Assembly (NCBI GenBank): GCA_013365325.1
Contig: JABVXV010000063.1
Span: forward strand, 62,001-126,000
Direction: 5' to 3'
Length of the DNA: 64,000 nt
Origin: Dipetalonema caudispina
Lineage: Eukaryota > Nematoda > Chromadorea > Rhabditida > Onchocercidae
How positions within the stretch are numbered: the first letter of the stretch is position 1; each line of letters opens with the position of its first letter. The notes under the pieces were generated by a model. That model worked only from the letters and a program-made list of their open reading frames with translations, made no database searches and was not told the DNA's origin. The position numbers were made by a program, and so were the translations under genes. Below are positions 12,943 to 26,682 of this stretch, one piece after another.

Positions 12943-14872
12943 ATGGATAAAACAAAAGCACCGAACTCTTCGCCAAGTTTTGCGTAAGTTTTTTTTATAA
13001 TTAGTTTGGGTTAACTTATGATTTATAACTTCTGCATGGTATCTGAGAAATGAGTTTACTACCCATTTTAACCTTTACTGCTGTGCAAATTCTACGGTGA
13101 ATTTCAGTTTGAAGAAATAACGTAGTTAATTCTTTAGATATCTACCAAAAATCATAAATGGCGGAATCGCTGGTATAGTAGGCGTAGCTTGTGTTTTTCC
13201 AATTGATCTGGTGAAAACCCGTCTGCAAAATCAAAGAGTTACTAGTGATGGAAGAATTCAATATAAAGGAATGTAAGTTAATTTTTCATCCTTTTTTATG
13301 CTTTACCTTTTCGTAACCGTATTGTAGAGCACATTTACTAATATTTAAATTAACAATGAACTAGAAATAATTTTGCCTTCTTATGAATTTGAAATCCAGT
13401 ACCTTTGCTAATCTTGTTTTGAAACAAAATTTTCTTCAAGAGTCGACTGTGCAAAGCAGACGTGGCGTCATGGAGGGAGAACTATTTTTGCGAAAATACG
13501 AGGAATTTATTCTGGGATTGGAGTGAATATGTTACTTATAACGCCCGAAAAGGCTATAAAGCTAGTTGCAAATGATTTCTTTCGATTCTGCCTTGCTGTA
13601 CCATACCAAGAACAATTGCCTCTAGTAAGAGGGATGATAGCTGGTGGTGGGGCAGGACTTTGCCAGATCATTGTTACAACGCCAATGGAGCTTCTTAAAA
13701 TTCAAATGCAAGATGCAGGAAGAACAACAGGTTTATCTTGTTTGGTTACTTTAAAAGTTTCCATTTGACACCCTTTTGTTTTGAAAGCATTTTCATATCT
13801 AAGTATATGGTTGTTTCGGCTTTCCAAAAATATATGGAAAAAGATTGCTTAAGGTCAAATGGAACCAAAAAAATTATCTGCGATTGGTTTGACGATGGAT
13901 CTGTTGAGAAAACGAGGTATTTTTGGCCTTTATAAGGGTATCGCTCCAACAATGGCTCGCGACGTCTCATTCTCTGTCTTATATTTCCCGTTATTTGCAT
14001 ATCTGAACAACTTAGTTAGTATTATCTTCTTTTCTTAACAACCTTTTATTATCTTTTTTTGTCAACATTTTAGCAGTTTTATTTTATTTCATACTATTAT
14101 TTATATCTTTCTTGTTCCTGTATACATTACTTATTTTTAGGGTCCTCGTTCTAGTGATGAAAGTGGAGGCACCGTATTTTACGCTTCATTTTGTGCTGGT
14201 TTGACAGCAGCCGCTTTCAGTTCGTTTGCTGTAACCCCATTAGATGGTGGGTTTGATAGGTCCTTGTAAAATTATTACAGTTTTTTTTTTTTTTTTTTTT
14301 TTTTGAGAGAGATATAAATTTCGAATGCTAACTTGTAAATAAGTCATTAAATCCTCTCTGGTTTTTCCCGAATTTTAATTCTTTTATGGATTTTTTTTTT
14401 TCTGAATAATAGAGCATCGCGTTGTTCTTCAACACTGTGTATGGTATTTACCGCTAGCTTCAACGATATCTCTCTGCAAACCCATCTCCTCATGTAGTCA
14501 GCTATAGTCTTTTTACATTTTCATACAAACTAAATAATTATTCTATTAGAAATTTCAGTAATCAAAACGCGCATGCAACTGATCAGTCGTGGTGAAGGTG
14601 AGACGGAATATCGGAGCATTTATGATGCTTTCACGTATGTTTCTGCTCTTAGTAATATGTTCAAATTTGTTGGATATTTTGATGCCTGATATCCTTTTTT
14701 TTAAACAAAATGATTTTCTAGGAAAATATTACGATATGAAGGCCCGAGGGCATTATTTAAAGGTGCCGCATGCCGAATGTTGGTAATGGCTCCACTTTTC
14801 GGCATAGCGCAAATGGTTTATTATACAGGAATTGCAGAATTTTTCCTTCGTATTCCAAAGACTCCTCATTAA
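12943..14872 (+). CDS. Mitochondrial glutamate carrier (SLC25A18/22 type)
   Basis: Inner-membrane carrier expected to move glutamate with protons into the matrix. Seven exons: 12943-12983, 13138-13272, 13441-13730, 13854-14014, 14141-14246, 14559-14634, 14722-14872; 319 residues, about the length of human SLC25A22. All three carrier signatures are present: [11 protein letters not shown] in repeat 1, [11 protein letters not shown] in repeat 2 and TPLDVIKTRMQ in repeat 3. Glutamate-carrier-specific blocks are clear: [28 protein letters not shown], and [15 protein letters not shown] at the C terminus. The ATG follows a TTAG acceptor and opens a 13-residue leader like those of relatives. Introns 1, 2 and 4 are short. 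A broken inverted copy of exons 2-3 lies 7 kb downstream. Confidence 0.96.
14281..14304. repeat. Poly(T), 24 bases
   Basis: Homopolymer in intron 5 of the glutamate carrier gene. Confidence 0.85.
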
Positions 14873-16498
14873 TTCATTTTATTTTTACGTGGAATACATC
14901 TCGACTCATTCATGCAAGTTTAGATGTTTTTATTTGTGTTCCTCGAAAGATCGAATAAAGATCGTTGTGCACAGTGATTGTTGTATATGCATGCATCTAC
15001 TAATTTTACAAACCTTTGTAGGTTTCACCTTGCGATGATATTTTCTCTTTTGAGATACCTCACAGTGCTGTGCAGCAACATAAGAGAGTGTAAAGTGAGA
15101 CCTAACAATTTTAACTTTGTCATTAAATCCAACCTCACTTGTGAATCTACATTATTACTCACCTACACTCTAGCTTGCATTATTTTTTAATTTCTGCTCT
15201 TTAGTTAGAGCACCATTGCTTTATCTAATGAACTAGCTGATGATCTTAAATCAGCATGTTGTTGCGCCTTGTTTTCATTATGCTAAACAATTTTTCCGAT
15301 TTTCAGATTTTGCTAAATTGGTTGGTGACTAGTAAACTTATTTGGAGATGGTCGAGAGCTTCGGCAACATTATGCTGAATCCTCTAATTCTAGATTCAAA
15401 ATCTTATTTTTATGAAGAGTAACTTCTCAATTAAGAAGTTGTAAATTTTTTTCGAATAATTTTCTTGAAAAATCAGTACATTTTGTGACACGATAAACAT
15501 GTCTGAATATAATGCAAAAAGATTAGTTAATAAATAGAACATGGCATACCAATTTTTCTGTTGTTGTGTGCAAGCATTTTAAAGGGCAATTTAGGGGCCA
15601 AAGTTGAACAAGTAGTTGTTGACGTTTTCCGTGAGATGATCCTTGATGGGAATTTTGGATGCAAATAGATACAAAGATGTGGAACTTTTTCGCATTTCGC
15701 TATCTGCTTTGCCAGCTAAACAAGTGGAGTCAATTACGTTGCACTGACACAATTTTTGTAAGATATACAAGGTCCGGATCCTTGGAAGTTCTGAATCATG
15801 AGGCCAGTCTTCAGACACTACAAGTAATCCATTGTGGAAGTAGGCAAACTCAGACTAAATTCTTGGCCACCATTTTGTATTTTCAGTTGAAGGTGACCTT
15901 TTGATAACGCGTTCTGGAACTGAGTTATACCGCTTTCATATGGGACAGCTGTGAAACTGTGGAGAATTTCTTGCTCCCTACTGGTGTTGCACCTTTTTTT
16001 CTGCATTAGAATGAATTGCTCTGAATTTTAAGATGATGACCTTTGTGACTAATTTTTCTAAAGCTAATGAAATGGATGGATCAGCTGTTGAAAAGGTGTC
16101 TGAAATGATGAACTGATTTTATGCGTTCTCGGAGGATCGATATATGACTTTTCAAAAATGATATCGAGTAAGTATAATTAACCAACGTTTAAGATATTTT
16201 CATTAAAAAAATAAAATAGATGTTGTGAAATAAATTTAATGTAGATGGAAAAACCAGAGATGCAGTTGACAGGAATAAAAATTGGAAAACTGTCCGGTAT
16301 TGTTAATTACGCTATTTCAAGTAAACACATGGTAGTTGTAAACAGGAGAAAATGACCTTTGTTCTTTTAAATAATAGTGGTTGAAGAAGATTTAAACCAA
16401 GTCAACAATATGAGGACGTGATTGCTCTTAGTTTTTTCCCAATAATTTTTAGCCGAAAGGTTATTATGCTTATAAACAAAATGAATTAATAAACCGTC
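14873..16498. other. Gap between convergent carrier and GST genes
   Basis: Contains the 3' flanks of both genes. The block at about 15591-16006 is less A+T-rich than its surroundings and has coding-like minus-strand frames, listed separately. The rest shows nothing recognisable. Confidence 0.5.
15591..16006 (-). pseudogene. Possible decayed coding block, unidentified
   Basis: Two minus-strand open frames run 16006-15818 and 15818-15591 in different phases and together cover about 415 bases of relatively G+C-rich sequence. The first reads ...HSFTAVPYESGITQFQNAL..., the second ...VVSEDWPHDSELPRIRTLY.... They look like one coding segment split by a frameshift or a missed intron. No splice pair joining them in phase was found and I do not recognise the family. 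Chance open frames remain possible. Confidence 0.3.
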
Positions 16499-17872
<1,374 letters not shown>

Positions 17873-20029
17873 TTCCTTTCTAGTCGGTAAAAATTCTAAA
17901 GTACTGGAAGTAGTAGGAGATTGTTCAAAAGAAAGTATAGAAACATTTGAAAAACTGCGTTGTTCGATTTCCAATTCATAGTTGCTTATTAGGCATGAAT
18001 GACATATTAATTACTCAAATATATCAAATCCTATTTCAAAAACATATGAACATTGTTCAAATTGTGCTTCCTCCAGTACTGAAGCACTTGAACACCAGTC
18101 TTTTTTAGAAATTTAAACAACAGCTGATGTTTACAGTTAGCATCATCAATTTAAGGAATTGCCAAAAAATAAATTCTAAAGAATCCAATTCGGAGAAAAG
18201 AAGACAACAATGATACGCAAAACGATTTATTTAATATTCCAAATGAATTATCATCTGTTTAACTCCGCCGAGATTCAAGCTACAAGATCAGCTCAAGATC
18301 CGCCAATAAAAGTTGACGGAATAAGAAGAATAACGGAGCAGCTTTCTATAAATGAAAACAAAGAATTCGATAAAATGGGAAGGTTGTTGGACTGATTGCA
18401 CTGATTGTAAAATGTGTAACAGACACACAAAAATTTGACGATGGAAAACCGGCTGTAGTTGAAAAATGAACGAAATGAATTATGATTTGTCTCGATCACC
18501 GTTGGTATTTTTACAATGTCGGTTATATAGGGTTATAACGTTACTCCAATTAAAAAAATACCAATTTTCAGTGCCATTCAACAATATGGCTAATGAATGG
18601 AACCCCAAACCAACCTGTTGTTGACCTTGAATTGTCTATTTCATACTTCTATTTCTCGTTTCTCAAAAATTTCGTGCCATTAACAGCTTAAAATCATCCA
18701 TAACTTCCTGAGATTCTGTTATCATTGTGTAACATGAAAAGCCTAAGATACGTTATATAAGGAAACTAAAGTTGATTATAATTAATATATCCAAACTTTG
18801 CAAAATTGCATCTGCACCATAAACAAAGAACTCAGAAATTTCTAAACATACAAATTAAGATAGTGAGTAAGGTGTTTATTCCAATCTTGTCTTGTTGCAA
18901 AACAGTTAGCATCATCCAACAGCATTGATATTTGATACTCCTACCTGAATTTGCAATATGCCAGCGAAAATATTGAGGTGTTAATGAAAAACAAAGAAAC
19001 TTTCACGAATACCAGGAAATGCTCATCAACAGAAGGAGCACTAAACATAGATAAGTAGAGGACGACCTGCTTTCGAAATACCGAAACAACAAAAATAAGG
19101 GATTGCTAACATTATAACCATTAAATTTGCAAATAAACCAAGAAAACCTATTTTGTAAAGTCAATCGGTGACGTCTGAAATAGTTAACAAAACTCCCAGC
19201 ATTGGTAAGAAGCGATTAACGATGTTGTAAATTGGATTTTTGGTCATAAAATTTGTAAAATTAAGTGTGTGAGGATAAAAACTGTGAATAATACGAATTT
19301 GTAATAGGAACCTCATTAATTCTACAGCAAAAATCCAAAGGAATATGTTACAATCAAGTAGGTATAGCTAGCTGAAAAAGCAAGGGAAAAGGCAATACTT
19401 GTAAAACGGCACATAAAACAGAATTATTCTGAATCGGAGAAAATATTTGAAAGCATTCAGAATGATGTGAATCAGGAGATAGATTTAAATTTATCGCAAA
19501 ACTTTATATTTCTCTTCGACAAAGTTTACTCATATAGACAACAAGAACTTAATACAAGATTGTGTGCTATCCGCCATGTTAAACGATATAGTAACGCCAT
19601 CTTTTGCAATCATACGGGTTGATAATCTAAGTATTACGGATGTGTTACAGTAACTGGAACAAGTAATAATAATTACAGGTGATTGCAGGTAACTTATAAG
19701 ACTTGCATTCTTGCCAAAAGTAGGAACCAAAATTTTTAAAGTAACATGAAATTGTTTATACGAAATATAGCAAATAAACGTACTTGCATCCGTCTTTAAC
19801 TGGCATTGTATGGTATTCTGTTGTTTATGACTGAGATTATTGACTGTTAAAAATATGCGTTGAGAAATAAGAAGTTTTGGGGCAAGTTCTTATTCTGTAG
19901 TGATCATTTTTGGAAATTTCTTACAATCTGAGAACTAAATGAAATAATTAAATTTGATCTAAAGTCAAAATTTCTATTGAAAATTATTATCTTTTGAGGA
20001 TCTTCCATTTGTTCCTTACACGACACAAT

Positions 20030-20309
20030 GATTGTTCTGCACAGTCGACTCTTGAAAAAAAAAATTTTCCTTCAAAATAAGATTAGCAAAGGTACTGGAT
20101 TTCATACTCATAAGAAGAGAGCAGAATTATTTTAGTTAATTGTTAATTTAAATATTATTGAAATGTGCTCTACAATACGGTTATGAAAAAGTAAAAGATA
20201 AAAAAGGACGAAAAATTTACGCATATTCCTTTATATTGAATACTTTTATCACCAGTAACTCTTTGATTTTGCAAACGAGTTTTTACTAGATCAATTGGAA
20301 AAACGCATA
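20030..20309 (-). pseudogene. Inverted truncated copy of the glutamate carrier (exon 2-intron 2-exon 3)
   Basis: Read on the minus strand, this segment matches 13195-13455 of the carrier gene through the last 25 codons of exon 2, the whole of intron 2 and the start of exon 3. Exon 2 still reads [15 protein letters not shown], then RVTGDKSIQYKG, against [12 protein letters not shown] in the intact gene; most codon changes in the first part are third-base. The intron keeps recognisable blocks throughout, including the segment around its TTTCTTCAAG-like acceptor and the following VDCA codons. Similarity fades after exon 3 has begun and stops abruptly upstream in the middle of exon 2. No other carrier exon was found nearby, so this is a fragment and not a working gene. 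Confidence 0.88.
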
Positions 20310-21941
20310 CTCACTGAAAAATTCACAAGTAATCTGTTTTTTGTACATCACCACAGATACATTATTCGATCACATTACTTCAAGAAAATAAGCTTGGTCA
20401 GGAAGACTGGAACGTCAGTATGTTGTTGAAGCTTAAAAAATGTTGAAACTGTAGATAATAGCATCAACAATTCAAAACTGCTTCCTAACGTTTTCATTAT
20501 TTCATATGAAAAATGAAGGAATTTTTTAAATAAAATTTACCTACTACAAAACACCATTTACAACGGAAATTCCTTCTCTATTCTGCAGACAATTATTGAG
20601 TGACTCGATTTTCTGCAAAAAAATAAACACTTGATGAAGTTATTAGATTTCAGATACCTTAATTTTTCGTTTGTCTAAAATATGCTGTCATTTTATTTTC
20701 AAAAACAAACAGGTAGTACTGAGTTATTGCAACTATGAAGCCAGAAAGATTCAAAGACAAAAATTAAAACTGAAAAAAATTTGTCAATAATTGTCATCTA
20801 CATTAAAAAGTATTTGCATAAAAAAAGAAACAATGATGGAAGCTATTAACTTTGGGAAATATAACGGAATACTATGTAAGTAATACCGTTATGCACCGAA
20901 ACATTAATTAAGAAATCAGGAAAAATGAGAATTAAAATGAAGATATAATTCAGCAGTACGATAACTTTTATTCTGTCGATAATTCTTTGTGCTTTACTTA
21001 TTAAATTGAACTACCCTGAAGGCATCTTCAAACAGCATGCAATATTTCGCTAACTTCTGATAGGCAGTGTAAATTAAATGTCATAAATACTGCATCATTA
21101 ATTATCTGCAATAATATTTCTATTAGGTAGAATTAAGTTATCAACAAGAGTGATTAAAAAATTAAAATTTAAATGATGGTTAACGAAATACTTTATCAGT
21201 TATAAGGAAAACATAAAATAACTTGAATAGCACATGCCAGTCCAACCTTTATCGTTCAGAGTTGAAGATTTAATCATCGTATTTTATTCAAACGAAGTAA
21301 CATATCTACTAAAATTGGAAGAAAAGAACTATTTCAAGACTTACCTTCAATTATTTTTGTTTGCGCAATTCAAGCAAATATATTTTGTTAAGCTTAAAGT
21401 GTTTATTAATAGATGTTGCGGAACTTGAGGTTTTTAGAAAAGTTCGTCGTCTATCTACAACTTTTCCACGCCGGTTCACTTCACTTACGCCTTCTTGACA
21501 AATAAAAAAGAGGTCAACAGTGAGAAGACATCGATATTAAAGGAATGAGGTCTAAAATCTTTTTTGGCATACGTATGTTGTCACAAATGAATAAAACAAG
21601 AAAGCTAAAATATTTTCACTACCGCAAAAATTAGTACCTATCTTCACCTTTTGTACTAATGGACTTGATAATCAGAGTAACCTTCATTCATGTCACGATA
21701 ATTAGATTTGGCATTCAAAAAAGTTATATATCAGATTTTGAAAAAGAATCAAAATTCTTCAAATTTTGGAAAATTTTGTTTCATCAAAATCGATTCATAA
21801 ATAATATACTTTTTCATTAATTTCATGCCAGTTTCTTAGTGTCCATTTTCCATTGAACAACTGCATGAAGTTTACAGGCTTTTCCATTTAATTCATACCT
21901 GTTTCAAATTTAAATTTCTGAATAAGAGCACGGTATATCTG

Positions 21942-22100
21942 TTAAATGCTTATGTTGGACGTAATATGTAAAAATGATGAATCAATGGCGTTCGTCAGAT
22001 GACAATTCCTAACGGTCCAGAAATAGGGACATAACCGGACGGCTGAAAATCTATCTTTGACCGCAGTGGGAAACGAGCTGCAAGCCATCTTCATCAGCAT
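21942..22100 (-). CDS. Unassigned 52-codon open frame
   Basis: Begins MLMKMACSSFPTAVKDR and contains four Cys. It lies in a short patch richer in G+C than the several kilobases around it. There is no splice evidence and no family match; it could be a remnant exon or chance. Confidence 0.2.
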   Translation of the reverse strand: MLMKMACSSFPTAVKDRFSAVRLCPYFWTVRNCHLTNAIDSSFLHITSNISI

Positions 22101-23081
22101 ATTCAGTATTTGGTGAAAAACGTGATTTAATAATTTTTTCCTTTTACGAATAGTACTTTATCAAGTTGATCCATATGGAAAGACAATCAGAAATATTAAT
22201 GGATGACCAATGGACTGAGGGAAATACTTATTATATATGTTTAAGCAGTGTTGCTTTTTACAACTTTTTATATATGTTCAAGTAAATTCCAGCAACTCTC
22301 TATATCAAATTTCTAGATATTTCTAATTCTTATTTTTTTCGCAAATTAGTCTTCACTTTTATAAATTATCAAGTTTTTATATTTATTTAATGGAATGAAG
22401 CAAAAGATATAGCAATCAGTAGTAATAAAAGGAAGTTGAAAGAACGTTTAGATCTGATGCAAATGAAAGTAGCTATCTGACCAGCCAAAGCCATTTTCTT
22501 TCTTCATTCAAGTATCTCTAATTTTTACGACTAGAATTATCATATCTCGTCATAAATGTACTTATGGATTTTTTCTTAAATCCGGTAGAGATGCCTTTTA
22601 TAAGTGCATAATTGTGAACTATTAGATATTATAATAAGCGAAAGACAGTATTCGACGGAAAGTGGTAACAGCGTTAAGTAATATTGATGGTAGCAGAATT
22701 TAAATTGATTTCGAAGCTTTAAGAAGTACATATACCACTCCCCAGTACATATCTGTATTTTTGCTCCGTAAGTATTGGCCATAATTTTGTAAGTTGTATG
22801 CATTCATAGTTAAAAATCTCATGCCGACAGATGTTCAAGAATAAACATTAACTCAGAATAGAAGTTTTTATTTCTGAGGAGGGCATTGAGTCGATAAATG
22901 AAGATGAAGTAGCCATTTCAAGATTAAACAGTTAACATCATAGGATTTCCTAGCACAGATAAGCTGTGTTTCTGAGCACTTTTTCATGTTTATAGTGATG
23001 TTTATTTACTGAAAAAAAATATTATTCTATTCCGGAACCAGTATAAATTTCAGAGAAGCAGTAAGATGTCGCTATGGTCTC

Positions 23082-23333
23082 TCAGGCCAAACACTTATTA
23101 CAATATGCTCCAGTGATAACTTCGATTATGTGTATCCTGGAAAACCCAGCATGATCACTCCGATCTGCACCACTGTAACTCTTCATAATTCCTAATTTCA
23201 TTGCAAAAGTCAAATGTGAACACAGCACTAAATGTTTGTTCCATCCACCCACTAATCCTCCTCTACGATATTCCCATCGAAGTAATTTACCTTCAAATGG
23301 ACTGAATATACTACTTCTACCAAAAAAGCCCAA
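23082..23333 (-). CDS. Unassigned 83-codon open frame
   Basis: Reads MGFFGRSSIFSPFEGKLL, then WEYRRGGLVGGWNKHLVLC and YSGADRSDHAGFSRI. The balanced composition is unlike translated A+T-rich DNA. The EGKLLRW...GGWNKHLVL spacing is faintly reminiscent of the first strands of a PH domain, but key residues cannot be confirmed. No convincing flanking exon was found. It may be an isolated exon or a remnant. Confidence 0.3.
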   Translation of the reverse strand: MGFFGRSSIFSPFEGKLLRWEYRRGGLVGGWNKHLVLCSHLTFAMKLGIMKSYSGADRSDHAGFSRIHIIEVITGAYCNKCLA

Positions 23334-24007
23334 TCAAATTCTTGGTTGTGATGTGTTGTTCAGATGAAATGTAACAGTTACAAGAGATTTTATTAGACGA
23401 GCAAGAGAATTTGGACTACGCAACACTAAACTGGTTTGTCATTCTGAATCCTGTTGTGTATGAATTCTTTCTGCCACGTTTGAAGAACTAATGAGGAGAG
23501 AACGGTACAGTATAACTAAAGAGGATAAACAGCTCTGGCTATACCATATTTAATAACCAAGTCTAATAATAAATCCACCAGATTTTAACAAATAACAAAC
23601 GATCATTAACAATTTATTTCTACTTAAATCCTGATAAATTCCAAATAAACACATTCACATGAACATTTCAAAGGATGGCATATCGAAGAAAATATAAAAC
23701 TTTACAGAGTTAAGCTATACGGCTGAATTTCTAATTAAACAATGAGTAATCCTACTACATATTAAACTAAAGCAGCCAGAGAAGAGATCATCGTAAACCA
23801 CATTAACAGCTGAATTGAGCTAATCACAAAGCCTTTTCATTTATTACACGTCTGCAACGAATTTCTAACTAAAAGACCAAAAAATTATCCGAACAAGCTG
23901 ATAACTGAAGCAGTATTTCACACAAAATAAGATTTACACTTGAAATAATTCACTGCTTCAACTATCAAACTTATAAAAAGAAATCAATAAATACAGGAAG
24001 CCTATTG

Positions 24008-25540
24008 CTACACTAACGTGATGAGAATTATTTCACTTCCGTCAAAAATTTTAACTGGTGGGCCAAAATAATTGACACCTGCTGAAACATAAACATATGT
24101 TCGTGTAACCTTACTGTAATAAAGACCACGGAAATAAGCATTCCAAAAATATACCAGCGGTATGAATACATACATTTGCCCGGCATGTGTGTGACCTATA
24201 AAATGTAGTAAAATACAAGAACATTTCTAATCTAGTCTGCACAATCATCCTCTCAACTATTAAAAAATTAACGCTCTTTATTACTAACCTGACAGAATAA
24301 GATCAATGTTTTTCGCGGTTTCAACGTCGTTCAGTATTATACGAACAGCATTAGGTTGGTGAATAAGCATAATCGTTGTGTCATTTTTGCTGCATCCTCG
24401 TAACGCTTTTTTGTAATCCATTACATGTCCAGCAAGTCTGCAAAAGATGAGTAAATCTTTAATACGATACACCTTCGTAATATTAAAGGTGGCATCAAAA
24501 CATATAAGATAATCTTTTAAATGCTTTTCTCTCTTCACTCATATCCCAGACACATTATATACCATACATTTGAAAGCTATCAGCAGTTTCATCGATCGTA
24601 CTTAAACTACTGGGCGCATATTACCATTTATATTTTCCGATCAAAAAAAAATGATACTGAATATAAGCAACAGCCGACAACAAGCGATAAACCTAAAGCT
24701 TCAAAAAATAATTGGGAACTGCAGTAACCTCGAATGTTCAGCAAACAAATCATCGGCTCCAGCAATGCAAATTTCAGAATTTCCAACCATAATCTTCTTA
24801 TTTTTGTTATGAAGAGGTACGATTTCGATTTTCTTTAAAAATACGAACCATTCATCAACATTTCCATGAAGATATTCGTGGTTGCCTATAATAGGCATTC
24901 ACTCCTTTGCCTTCAAATAATGATACAACAACATCATAAAGCAATCCTTTCTGGTATATTATTGAAAGAAAATTTTTTTCTAACACAAGCAGTAGAAAAA
25001 CTATTTTATTTCAAGCGTATCTTCACCTGTGACAAAATATTTGCCATATTTTGAAGTTAGATTCATCAAAGGGTAAGCAGCTTTTTCCAGATTGCGCACA
25101 AGACCATCAGCAAGATCGCCAGATATAGCTATCATATCTAAAAAGACATTAAGACAATATGCTGTGCGGATAATTTTGTATACCGAGGATCTAATAAATG
25201 AAAAATGTACCTGGTTTGAAGGGGTTTATAGTATCCACCATTTTCTGAATTTTTGAACACCCAACAGTTGGTCCAATATGGAGATCAGACAAAAGAGCTA
25301 TTGTAAAGCCTTTTTGTGCCTCTGGTAAGTTCTCGATTTCGATTGTAACACGACGTACAACAGGTGGTAATAAAGCAACCCAAAGGCCTGCCAAAACGAA
25401 AACAACTGCCAATACAACAGCAAAAAGGCGATTTGAAAGCTCATTTGCGACTAGCAATCTAGAAATCACGCAATCGTTGATCTACTAAATTTCAAAGGGA
25501 TTTGCAGCATGATTTATAAGTAGTGAAGAGAATGCTACAC

Positions 25541-25576
<36 letters not shown>

Positions 25577-26682
25577 CAAACTAAGTTTATTTGTTTTTAA
25601 TAATCGATCGGTCATAAAACGAATTACAATTAAACTTATAAGTTGCACTGGGTCAGCTACTTAAAATAATCATAAATGTAGAAGACCACTCAATACTCGC
25701 TACGGAAAGATCAAATCCAAAAAAATGAATGTTTTATTTCACATAGCATGAAGTTAAAAATGATGGTCACGTAAATATAAAATAAAAACCTCAGGATTCC
25801 AAAGTGTTTTGAATCCATACGGAGCATAAGGCGGAATATTGATTGCACTAGTAAGAAAGTAAGTAAGAAGAAGATAAGGTGAATATAGACTGCAACTGAC
25901 GTTAGAGCAATCATTGCAAATACATTTGGTTCTTCACCAATCCAAAGATAGTAAAACACCGAACACGTATGTGCAAGAAATAACAGAAGAACCATAGCAG
26001 TCTGAAGTTACCGTCTACAGGAATTTGATAATCACTCAAAGTACAACAAGCCCCGCAAATTGAAGGAGTCACTAAGACCAACGAACAACTTTGTCATACA
26101 TTCCTCCAGGTTCCCAATGAAGGTGCGAATGGTCGTCGTACAGAGTCATACCTGGTCAACCCCCTTGTGCCAAACCACTCCAATTAATTTATCCGATGAT
26201 TAGACCGTATGCCTTGAAACAGAGAACAATTTTGAATAATCTTCTATATTTGTAACATTTAACAGAATAATGGAAGGCCATATTAGGGAAATCTCACCTT
26301 TAGAACATTTTGAATACAGATTGTTCGCCAATACTTACATGATGGCTGTAGCGGCAAGTTACCCAAAATACTGCAAACTTTGTATTTGAAAAATAAAAGA
26401 CTGGAATAGGAATATATGACATAAAACTTATTAAAAGCATTAAAATTCCAAATCCTCCGGAAATATGAAAGAAAGATATGAACGAACAAACCCATTAACA
26501 GCTGGAGATAAATTCCACCAAATAAAAATTGATCCACAAACCATAACAAACTGTTGTAAAACAATAATATTTAGACGGGTCGTGATCATATAAGGTACAC
26601 CCGTTAGAAAATACTTCAGCACAAAAAAGGTCGCTTGTGTTAGCAAAAAAACAACAAGCAGTATCAGCAATACTCTCCTCAT
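24008..26682 (-). CDS. TMPPE: TMPPE-like transmembrane metallophosphoesterase
   Basis: Calcineurin-like metallophosphoesterase on a multi-pass N-terminal membrane region. Exons: 26682-26488, 26001-25790, 25458-25211, 25137-25027, 24885-24729, 24437-24289, 24195-24008; 419 residues, near human TMPPE. The N terminus carries hydrophobic segments (VLLILLVVFLLTQATFFVL, MVLLLFLAH, and a stretch in exons 2-3). The metal-binding motifs are complete and in order: SDLHIGPTVG (DxH), SGDLADG (GDL), GNHEY (GNHE), LIHQPNAV (His) and SGHTHAGQM (GHxH). PEYR is not involved; conserved family surroundings such as EEPNVF, DYKKALRGC and YVSAGVNYFGPP support TMPPE rather than other branches. Exon 1 must end at an unusual GTTCGT donor to stay in phase. 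Substrate unknown. Confidence 0.94.
25544..25575. repeat. (TA)n microsatellite
   Basis: About 16 TA units in intron 2 of the TMPPE-like gene. Confidence 0.92.
26072..26149 (-). CDS. 25-codon open frame in TMPPE intron 1
   Basis: Reads MTLYDDHSHLHWEPG, then GMYDKVVRWS and a stop. It sits in a distinctly G+C-richer island (about 26040-26215) of an otherwise A+T-rich intron, on the same strand as the host gene. Further upstream, in the same frame, are WSGLAQGG and KAYGLIIG separated by two stops. It looks like the end of a small conserved protein or a decayed copy; identity not recognised. Confidence 0.3.
   Translation of the reverse strand: MTLYDDHSHLHWEPGGMYDKVVRWS

Larger units (their letters stand above)
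17873..24007. other. 6.1 kb gene-poor region
   Basis: Between the start of the minus-strand GST and the 3' end of the minus-strand phosphoesterase. Apart from the carrier-like fragment at 20030-20309 and two unassigned minus-strand open frames (21942-22100 and 23082-23333), I see only A+T-rich sequence with frequent stops on both strands. Confidence 0.5.
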
